Part shown: positions 58,182-64,000 of the stretch, piece by piece
Layout of the letters: every line of letters starts with the position of its first letter
Position numbering within the stretch: position 1 is the first letter of the stretch
DNA from: Actinomadura pelletieri DSM 43383
Lineage (GTDB): Bacteria; Actinomycetota; Actinomycetes; Streptosporangiales; Streptosporangiaceae
Direction: 5' to 3'
Length of the DNA: 64,000 nt
NCBI RefSeq assembly: GCF_003634705.1
Contig: NZ_RBWU01000007.1
Location: forward strand, 547,105-611,104
Made by a program: the position numbers and the translations under genes
Notes under the pieces: generated by a model
Database searches by the model: none
The model's input: the letters and a program-made list of their open reading frames with translations, nothing else
Told to the model about the DNA's origin: nothing

Positions 58182-59993
58182 ATGAGCGGCGATCCCGGGG
58201 TGACCGCGGGCGACATCGCCCGGCTGGCGGGCGTCGGCCGCGCCACGGTCAGCAATTGGCGGCGCCGCCACGGGGACTTCCCGCGACCGGTCGGCGGGAC
58301 GGCGACCAGCCCGCTGTTCTCCCTCGCCGACGTCGAGGACTGGCTGCGCCGCAACGGCAAACCGTTCGAGGTGTCCCTCGCCGACCGGGTGTGGCAGCGG
58401 CTCCGCGCGTCCGGTGACGACTTCCAGCTCGCCGACCTCGTCGGCTGGGCCGGGGTGCGGCTGCTCGAACTGCGCGGCGGCGCCGCCGTGCCGTCCGGGC
58501 GGCGCGGGGCGCGCCTCCCGGTCGAACCGGCCGACGCCGCACTGCCCGCCCTGCTGGCCGAACTCGCCGCCGAACGCGGCCACGCCGGCGCGTTCGACCT
58601 GCTCGTCCACCGCTACGTCCAGGCGCACTCGCGGCGGCTCGTCGTCACGCGCGAGGACGTGGCGCGGCTGATGGCCAGGCTCGTGTGCCGGGACGGCGAC
58701 ACCGTCCTCGACCCCGCGTGCGGGCTCGGCACGCTGCTGATGGCGGCCCCGGGCCCGCGGTCGGCCCTCGGCCAGGACGGCAGCGCCTCCGCCGCCCTGA
58801 TCGCCGAGGTCAGGCTGCTGCTCGCCGGAACGCCCGCCGAGATCGCCGCGGGCGACTCGCTGCGCCGCGACGCGTTCCCCGGCGCGACCGCCGACGCGGT
58901 CCTGTGCAACCCGCCGTTCGGCGACCGCGCATGGGGGCACGAGGAACTCGCCGGCGACCCGCGCTGGGAGTACGGGCTGCCGCCGCGCGGCGAACCCGAA
59001 CTGGCCTGGGCACAGCACTGTCTCGCGCACCTGCGGCCGGGCGGCCGCGCCGCGGTGCTGATGCCCTCGGCGGTGGCGTCCCGGCGCCCCGGCCGCCGCA
59101 TTCGCGGCAACCTGCTCCGGGCCGGCGCGCTGCGGGCCGTGATCACGCTGGCGGCGGGCGGGCCCGACCTATGGCTGCTGCGGCGCCCCGAACCCGGTCG
59201 GCCGGCGCCCGCCACCGTCCTGCTGCTGGACGCCGACGGCGACCTCGAGCTGGCCGGACGCGCCTGGGAACGGCGCGCCGACGGCGAGTTCACCGTGCCG
59301 GTCATCGACCTGCTGGACGACGAGGTCGACGTCGCCCCGGCCCGGCACCGTCCACGGCAGAGCGAGGAGGCGTTCGGGCGCCGCTTCACCGAGACCCTGG
59401 ACCGGCTGACCGCCGCCGCGCCCACCCCACCGACCCTGGAACTGCTGGCCGAGCGCCGCCCCCCGCCGGTCACGACGCTCGCCGAACTCTCCCGGGCCGG
59501 GGTCGTCGCGATCAGCCACGGCCCCCCGCGCCTGCCGGCCGGCGACCACGTGCCGGTCCTCACCGTGGACGACGTGAGCGCCGGGACCGGCCCGTCCGGC
59601 ATGTCCGCCGCGGCCCCCGGCCTGCTCATGCTGGAGCCCGGCGACGTCGTCGCCACCGCCGCCGGGGCGGCGCGGGTCGTCGCGTCCGCCGGCGCCGCGC
59701 TCGGCCCCCACCTCACGCTCTACCGGCCGGACCCGGAGCGGCTCGACCCGCGGTTCCTCGCCGGATTCCTGACCTTCGCCCACACCCGAACCGGCGCCGG
59801 ATCGAGCCGCATGGACCTGCGCCGCGCCCGCATCCCCCGCCTCTCCCTGGAACGTCAGCGCGACTACGGCCGGGCCTTCGAGGAACTCGCCCGGCTGACC
59901 GCGACATTGCGTGACATGTCGTCGCTTGGGGAGGCGCTGGTCGGGCTAAGCTTCGACGGGCTGCTGGACGGCCATCTCCGTCCTCGCCGATGA
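58182..59993 (+). CDS. HTH - N6-adenine methyltransferase - TRD fusion protein
   Basis: This protein of 603 residues combines three parts. Residues about 8-60 form an excisionase/MerR-like helix-turn-helix (DIARLAGVGRATVSNWRRRH). Residues about 155-380 are an HsdM-like methyltransferase with SAM motif DPACGLGT (177-184) and catalytic NPPF (243-246). The last 170 residues resemble a half-specificity subunit, with AELSRAGVVAISHG and an ending like HsdS repeats (RRARIPRLSLERQRDYGRAF). It should methylate adenine in DNA, but no restriction subunit is encoded nearby, so it may be an orphan epigenetic or regulatory enzyme. Its TGA overlaps an ATG of the kinase frame. No Shine-Dalgarno; TATGGT stands 6 nt before the ATG. 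Confidence 0.87.
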   Translation: MSGDPGVTAGDIARLAGVGRATVSNWRRRHGDFPRPVGGTATSPLFSLADVEDWLRRNGKPFEVSLADRVWQRLRASGDDFQLADLVGWAGVRLLELRGGAAVPSGRRGARLPVEPADAALPALLAELAAERGHAGAFDLLVHRYVQAHSRRLVVTREDVARLMARLVCRDGDTVLDPACGLGTLLMAAPGPRSALGQDGSASAALIAEVRLLLAGTPAEIAAGDSLRRDAFPGATADAVLCNPPFGDRAWGHEELAGDPRWEYGLPPRGEPELAWAQHCLAHLRPGGRAAVLMPSAVASRRPGRRIRGNLLRAGALRAVITLAAGGPDLWLLRRPEPGRPAPATVLLLDADGDLELAGRAWERRADGEFTVPVIDLLDDEVDVAPARHRPRQSEEAFGRRFTETLDRLTAAAPTPPTLELLAERRPPPVTTLAELSRAGVVAISHGPPRLPAGDHVPVLTVDDVSAGTGPSGMSAAAPGLLMLEPGDVVATAAGAARVVASAGAALGPHLTLYRPDPERLDPRFLAGFLTFAHTRTGAGSSRMDLRRARIPRLSLERQRDYGRAFEELARLTATLRDMSSLGEALVGLSFDGLLDGHLRPRR

Positions 59994-60007
59994 CCCCCGG
60001 GAGGACC

Positions 60008-60922
60008 ATGCTCATCGCCGACAGGTATGAGCTCGACGAGCTCCCTCTCGGTCGCGGCGGGATGGGCTCGGTCTACGCCGCGCACGACACGCGCCTCGGG
60101 CGCCGCGTCGCGGTGAAGTTCCTGGAGCTGCCCGGCGGCGGCGCGGACGACGAGCTGGAGCGGCGGTTCATCCGGGAGGCTCGCATCCTCGCCCGGCTGG
60201 AGCACACCGGCGCGCCCACCCTGGACGACTTCGGCGCGTTCGACCAGCGGCTCTACCAGGTCATGCAGTTCATCGACGGGGTCACCGTCGCCGATCTGAT
60301 CGCCGAGCACGGGCCCGTCCCGGTCCCGTGGGCCGCCGGGATCATCGCGCAGGCCGCGGCGGTGCTGACGGCCGCGCACGCCCTGTCGATCCGGCACCGC
60401 GACCTCAAGCCGACCAACCTGATGCTGGGGCCCGACGGCGGCGTCAAGGTGCTCGACTTCGGGCTCGCCGTCCTCGGTGACGCCGACGTCGCCCACTTCA
60501 CCCGGCACGGGCAGGTCCTCGGGACGCCCGCGTACATGGCGCCGGAGCAGATCGAGCGGGGCGTCGCGGGCACGCGGAGCGACCTGTACGCGCTCGGCTG
60601 CGTGCTGTACGAGATGCTCACCGGACGGCAGCTGTTCGCGGGCCCGACGGCGTACGCCGTGTTCGACAAGCACGTTCGGGAGCGGCCGCCGCACGTGCCC
60701 GGCGTGCCCGCCGAGTTGAACGCCCTCGTCCAGGATCTGCTGGAGAAGAAGTCGGAGAACCGCCCGCCGGACGCGCCCGCGCTGTACGAGCGGGTCCGGC
60801 CGTTCACCGGCGAGCTGCCGCTGCTCCCGGGGTTCCTGGAACCGGCGTCCACCCCGAACCCGGAACGCATGTACGCGCAGATCGTCGGCCAGGTCCTCGG
60901 GGCCGCGCCGGAGAACCGCTGA
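60008..60922 (+). CDS. soluble Ser/Thr protein kinase
   Basis: This protein of 304 residues is a bare Hanks-type kinase: Gly loop LGRGGMGSVYAAHD, Lys in VAVKFLEL, catalytic loop HRDLKPTNLML, DFG in VLDFGLAV, GTPAYMAPEQ and TRSDLYALGCVLYEML. There is no membrane helix or sensor domain; the tail of about 40 residues is Pro-rich. The ATG at 60008 follows GGGAGGACC closely and gives the family N-terminus; an ATG at 59990 that overlaps the methyltransferase stop (ATGA) is the alternative. Coupling with the methyltransferase gene is evident in either case. The PP2C phosphatase upstream is the natural counterpart. Confidence 0.92.
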   Translation: MLIADRYELDELPLGRGGMGSVYAAHDTRLGRRVAVKFLELPGGGADDELERRFIREARILARLEHTGAPTLDDFGAFDQRLYQVMQFIDGVTVADLIAEHGPVPVPWAAGIIAQAAAVLTAAHALSIRHRDLKPTNLMLGPDGGVKVLDFGLAVLGDADVAHFTRHGQVLGTPAYMAPEQIERGVAGTRSDLYALGCVLYEMLTGRQLFAGPTAYAVFDKHVRERPPHVPGVPAELNALVQDLLEKKSENRPPDAPALYERVRPFTGELPLLPGFLEPASTPNPERMYAQIVGQVLGAAPENR

Positions 60923-60928
60923 CGCGGT

Positions 60929-60979
60929 GCCGCCCGCCATGAACGCGGGCAGGGAAGCGCGACGTTCATGGCGGGCGGC
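60929..60979. terminator. bidirectional terminator, perfect 17-bp stem
   Basis: GCCGCCCGCCATGAACG (60929-60945) pairs perfectly with CGTTCATGGCGGGCGGC (60963-60979) across a 17-nt loop. It lies 7 bp after the kinase stop and 24 bp before the end of the convergent NlpC/P60 gene. Confidence 0.85.
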
Positions 60980-61002
60980 GTTCGGACCGGTGGCGCCGGT
61001 CG

Positions 61003-62040
61003 TCAGTCTTCGGACTCGTGGTCCTGCTCGTGGTCCGGCGCGTTGTTCGGCGCGGTCACTTCCTCGCGCAGGTCGGTGTCGGTCGCCCGGGGACGGAGTT
61101 CCGGCCCGGAGGAGTCCTGCCAGGCGCGGTCCGGCTCGTAGCGCGGCCGGGGTTCGGGCCTGGACCCGTCCGGAGGCGTGTCGCCTCCCGGTGGCCGGGC
61201 GGTGGAGTTCGTGGCGGCACGGTCGGGGGCGTTCGTGGGGGGATTGTCGGTTTTCTTGGGAATTGAATACTCTAGTGGCGGAATATCGGGGGTCCGCTGA
61301 TTATCGGGCGGTTTATGGTCCGTGCGCCTCTGCACGCTCATTCTGTCGATCTTCTCGACGAGTTCCTTCACCGAGGGCGACCACTCCTTGTAGGTGGGAG
61401 CGCCCGGACGCACCGCGCCCGCGAACTGTCTCTTCCGACGTCCACTGAGCTTGTCGATCCTGACCTTCGCTCCGGTGTGCGGCGCGTGCAGGAATCGTCC
61501 GTGCCCGACATAGAGTCCGACATGGCTGCGGCCGTGGAAGAAGATGAGGTCCCCGGGCTTGAGGTCCTTCAGCCGCACCTTGCGCTTGACCTTCCGGTAC
61601 TGCGCGTAGGTGACGCGGGGGATCTTCACGCCCGCCTTCCGCCACGCGGCCATCGCGAGGCCGGAGCAGTCATAGCGCTTCGGTCCCACGGCGCCCCACC
61701 GGTACGGCTTGCCGATCTGCTTGCGGGCGAACGACAGGGCCCGGTCCGCGCGGTCCCGCTGCGTCGCCTCACGCGTCCGGTACTTGTCGTAGGCCTTGAC
61801 CTTCTTCCGCGTCGCCGAGTCGAGATGCAGGCTCTGCAGCACCGCGGGATTGATCGCGGCCAGTGCCTGCGAGCCCAGCGGAACCGCCAGCGCGAGCCCC
61901 GTCGCCGTCACGGTGACGGCCGTCCGGAGCATCCGCCTATTTCGAATGGCGGCCCGGGCGAGGGCGGTATGGCCCGGGAACGAGCCGTTCTCGGGACCGC
62001 TCCGGGTGTCGGCTCCGCGTGATCCGCATGCGATGGACAT
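61003..62040 (-). CDS. secreted NlpC/P60 peptidoglycan hydrolase
   Basis: This protein of 345 residues has an N-terminal extension of 36 residues, then a basic signal region with hydrophobic core LRTAVTVTATGLALAVPLG ending ALAA near residue 67. A short helical segment leads to the NlpC/P60 domain with catalytic Cys in RYDCSGLAMAAW and His in GRSHVGLYVGHG, FLHAPHTGA being the third position. A C-terminal 110-residue Pro/Asp/Arg-rich disordered tail follows. It should cut peptide stems in the wall. ATG 62040 has GGAGAG 8 nt upstream; an ATG at 61932 would start directly at the signal peptide but has no good Shine-Dalgarno. Confidence 0.9.
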   Translation of the reverse strand: MSIACGSRGADTRSGPENGSFPGHTALARAAIRNRRMLRTAVTVTATGLALAVPLGSQALAAINPAVLQSLHLDSATRKKVKAYDKYRTREATQRDRADRALSFARKQIGKPYRWGAVGPKRYDCSGLAMAAWRKAGVKIPRVTYAQYRKVKRKVRLKDLKPGDLIFFHGRSHVGLYVGHGRFLHAPHTGAKVRIDKLSGRRKRQFAGAVRPGAPTYKEWSPSVKELVEKIDRMSVQRRTDHKPPDNQRTPDIPPLEYSIPKKTDNPPTNAPDRAATNSTARPPGGDTPPDGSRPEPRPRYEPDRAWQDSSGPELRPRATDTDLREEVTAPNNAPDHEQDHESED

Positions 62041-62057
62041 TCGTGTGCTCTCCGTTC

Positions 62058-62073
62058 CCCCGATTGTTCGGGG
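62058..62073 (-). promoter_or_regulatory. hairpin just upstream of the NlpC/P60 ribosome-binding site
   Basis: CCCCGA and TCGGGG form a 6-bp stem with a 4-nt loop directly before the GGAGAG Shine-Dalgarno of the wall hydrolase gene. The 170-bp leader has further GC-rich complementarity. Actinobacterial wall-hydrolase genes often have riboswitch leaders, but I cannot match this one to a known class. Confidence 0.4.
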
Positions 62074-62211
62074 TCTTGTCGTCGCATCGTCCCGGCGGGT
62101 GATCTCCCTGCCGACAGTTCGCGTACCCGTCGAACGCGGCACGATTTTGGTGAGCCCCCCGATTTTGCATGATCATGGCGCGGAATTAGCGCCGGCCTTT
62201 GCGGGTTTTGA

Positions 62212-63636
62212 TCATGCGGTCAGATGGGCCAGCGACTTCAACGGAACGGATAGCCAGGCCGGGCGGTTGCGGGCCTCGTACCGCACCTCGTAGACCGCCT
62301 TCTCGAACTCGAGGGCGCGCAGGAGCACCGAGTGCGCCGCAGGGTCGGGGCCGCCCGCCGCCGCGTAGCCACGGCAGAAAGCGGCCCGGTTCCGCGCCGC
62401 CCACGCGTGCGCGCGTGTCTGTGACCGTCCGGTCGGCCCCGGCGGAACCGTCCCGGGCTTGGTGACGAGGTAGCGGGCCGCGTACTCGAACGAGCGCAGC
62501 ATTCCGGCGACGTCCCGCAGCGGATGCGCCAGGGCCCGGCGCTCGTGGTGCGTCCGCGCGGGCTCGCCCTCGAAGTCCAGCAGCGTCCAGCCGTTCTCGG
62601 TGCGAAGGACCTGGCCGAGGTGGTAGTCGCCGTGGACGCGCTGCACGGTGAGCGGCCGTGCCCACGCGGCCAGGTCGAGGAACGCGTCGGTGAGCGCCTT
62701 CGCGTGCGGGACCAGACCGGGCACGGCGCGGCAGGTGGCGGTCAGCTCGGCGTTCATCCGCGCCGCCATCGCCCGTACCTCTGTCTCCGGCAGCACCGTC
62801 ACACCGAACGCGTCGGCGAGCGACCGGTGCACCTCGGCGGTCGCGGCGCCGAGCCGTTCCGCCTCGGCCGCGAAGTCGCCACCGGCGACGCTGGCGTCCA
62901 GTTCCGCCCACTCGTCCGCCCAACCGGCGTCGCGCGGGGGCGTGTGCGCGAACCAGTCCCGGACGCTCGCGATGGCGAGGCTCCAGCCGTCCGCGCCGGT
63001 GTGCAGGTAGTCCGACAGGAGGGCGAGCGTCACCGGGGCGCCGGGGACGGGCCCGGGGTCCAGTTCGATCCAGCCGAGGACGGACGGAACGTGCGCGCAC
63101 CCGCCGCGGGTCAGCGCCAGGTTGACCTCGAGGTCGAGGTTGACGCCGTGGCCGAGCCGCCGGAACAGCTTGCAGATGTAGGCGTCGCCGAACAGCAGCG
63201 AGGTGTTGCTCTGCTCGCCCGTGATCGGCAGGCTCGCCAGGTCCGTCCGGATCGCGGCGCCGTCCACGCGGTGGAACCGCAGCGGGCCGACGGACGCGCC
63301 CGAGGCCAGGCCGTCCAGCAGTGTCCTGGTGAGGTCCGGGTCGTGGGCGGCGTCGTAGAGGCGCGTTTCGCGGGCGTCCGCGGTCCCGCCGATCTCGGCG
63401 TGGTGGAGCCGGTCGGGGAGGTGGCGTCGGGTGCCGAGGAGGACCTGGTAGTGGTCGGTGGTGCCGTTCTGGTGGACGTCGAGGACGAGGTGGTGCAGGC
63501 CGGGGTCGCCGGTGCGCAGTTGGGTGGCGGTGCCGATGGTCAGGTGGTCGATGGGTTCGTTCTTGCCGCCGAACCATCGCTGTCTCGGCAGCCACGCCAC
63601 GAGGTCCCCGATGAGGGACGGCCGGGGCGGCAGCAC
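62212..63636 (-). CDS. mak: maltokinase (Mak/Pep2)
   Basis: This protein of 474 residues phosphorylates maltose at C1 with ATP to feed GlgE-dependent alpha-glucan synthesis. The aminoglycoside-kinase-like core shows the catalytic loop RVHGDYHLGQVL near residue 315 and metal motif LLDFEGEPAR, preceded by the N-terminal cap WLPRQRWFGGKNEPI. ITGEQSNTSLLFGDAYICKLFRR is the Lys-bearing nucleotide region near residue 150. It starts at a GTG 2 bp beyond the treS stop, with AAAGGA about 10 nt upstream, so it belongs to the treS operon. No glgE is visible in the window; it may lie beyond the right edge. Confidence 0.94.
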   Translation of the reverse strand: MLPPRPSLIGDLVAWLPRQRWFGGKNEPIDHLTIGTATQLRTGDPGLHHLVLDVHQNGTTDHYQVLLGTRRHLPDRLHHAEIGGTADARETRLYDAAHDPDLTRTLLDGLASGASVGPLRFHRVDGAAIRTDLASLPITGEQSNTSLLFGDAYICKLFRRLGHGVNLDLEVNLALTRGGCAHVPSVLGWIELDPGPVPGAPVTLALLSDYLHTGADGWSLAIASVRDWFAHTPPRDAGWADEWAELDASVAGGDFAAEAERLGAATAEVHRSLADAFGVTVLPETEVRAMAARMNAELTATCRAVPGLVPHAKALTDAFLDLAAWARPLTVQRVHGDYHLGQVLRTENGWTLLDFEGEPARTHHERRALAHPLRDVAGMLRSFEYAARYLVTKPGTVPPGPTGRSQTRAHAWAARNRAAFCRGYAAAGGPDPAAHSVLLRALEFEKAVYEVRYEARNRPAWLSVPLKSLAHLTA

Positions 63637-63638
63637 GG

Positions 63639-64000
63639 TCAGGCGGTCCTTTCCGCCTGCGCGCCCGATTCTCTGCCGTCATCGTCCGGCGGGGTCAGCT
63701 GGAACCAGTAGAAGCCGTGCCCGGGAAGCGTCAGTAGATAGGGCAGTTCGCCGATCGCGGGGAACTGGACGCCGCCCATGCACTCGACGGGGGAGTAGCC
63801 CTCGAAGCGGCGCAGGTCGAGTTCGACCGGTTGCGGGAACCGCGACAGGTTGCTGACGCACAGGATCGCGTCCATCTCGCCCCACGGGCTCTCGTCCTCG
63901 GTGATCTCGCGGGTGAAGGCGAGGACGGAGGGGTTGGAGGCGGAGAGTTCGACGTAGGTGCCGACGCCGAAGACGGGGTGGCGTTGGCGGATTTCGATCA
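63639..64000 (-). CDS. treS: trehalose synthase TreS (5' part outside window)
   Basis: The frame is open to the right edge; only the last 120 residues are visible. They match the C-terminal beta domain of maltose alpha-D-glucosyltransferases: RQRHPVFGVGTYVEL, SNPSVLAFTRE, CVSNLSRFPQPVELDL and the closing LLTLPGHGFYWFQL. TreS interconverts trehalose and maltose, and in actinobacteria it pairs with maltokinase to send trehalose to the GlgE pathway. The stop is 2 bp before the mak GTG. In some genera the two are fused in one protein; here they are separate. Confidence 0.92.
   Translation of the reverse strand, partial: IEIRQRHPVFGVGTYVELSASNPSVLAFTREITEDESPWGEMDAILCVSNLSRFPQPVELDLRRFEGYSPVECMGGVQFPAIGELPYLLTLPGHGFYWFQLTPPDDDGRESGAQAERTA

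Noticed and set aside
57288..60922. Phage growth limitation (Pgl) or BREX system, suggested by kinase plus methyltransferase
   Set aside because: No PglZ, PglY/BrxC, helicase or PglW-like large kinase is present; the methyltransferase is of the HsdM/TRD kind and the kinase is short.
62041..62211. c-di-AMP (ydaO-type) riboswitch in front of the NlpC/P60 gene
   Set aside because: Expected by analogy, but I could not align the conserved core on the transcribed strand; kept only as an unclassified structured leader.

Overview
This 64 kb window comes from a very GC-rich (about 72-74 % by eye) filamentous-type actinobacterium. The gene content best fits the order Streptosporangiales, perhaps Actinomadura or a relative, but this is inferred from protein style and not from a marker gene. 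Supporting signs are GTG starts, four-base start/stop overlaps, a mycobacterial/actinobacterial SOS box with an imuA'-imuB-dnaE2 mutasome, the GlgE-route pair treS-mak, several eukaryote-type kinases, a LAL regulator, and many starts that look leaderless. Both window ends cut a gene: a GMC oxidoreductase on the left and treS on the right. I see no rRNA, tRNA, CRISPR array, insertion sequence or prophage.

Layout. 1-3562 (-): alpha/beta hydrolase with a cysteine nucleophile plus a GMC (sterol-oxidase-like) flavoprotein, next to a large LAL-type LuxR regulator (3747-6770). 7146-10556 (-): lactate-utilisation operon lutABC behind a DinB-like protein. 10593-12444: DUF1801 protein and a divergent MarR regulator sharing an obvious palindromic operator, then an aldo/keto reductase. 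12498-17632: small hypothetical, ribokinase, PH-domain membrane protein, Ppx/GppA phosphatase, MMPL exporter. 17715-25398 (-): receptor-like Ser/Thr kinase with an extracellular propeller, then the SOS-controlled mutagenesis cassette imuA'-imuB-dnaE2. 25481-31896: mtnA, a secreted GCPII-like M28 peptidase, recD2 and a secreted polysaccharide deacetylase. 31903-37245: solute-binding protein, LVIVD propeller protein, FUSC-like membrane protein, CGNR regulator and a small zinc ribbon. 37242-41282: a split FluG-like module (glutamine-synthetase-like enzyme, amidohydrolase) plus a CoA-disulfide-reductase-like flavoprotein.

The most interesting block is 41318-52509. A DUF4132 protein, a TPR protein in inverse orientation, and four tightly overlapping genes (MoxR-type AAA+ ATPase, DUF5682 protein, VWA protein, SWIM zinc-finger protein) match in content and order the poorly understood YehI / YehL-YehM-YehP-YehQ set of Escherichia coli. 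The DUF4132 gene and the moxR operon also carry an almost identical upstream element at exactly the same distance from their ATG codons, which suggests that they are switched on together although they are 4.7 kb apart.

52512-64000: MBL-fold hydrolase, a solitary divergent MreB-like actin homologue, a zinc-type ABC importer with a Zur-like box, then a PP2C phosphatase, an HTH-methyltransferase-TRD fusion and a soluble Ser/Thr kinase in one direction, an NlpC/P60 wall hydrolase, and maltokinase plus trehalose synthase.
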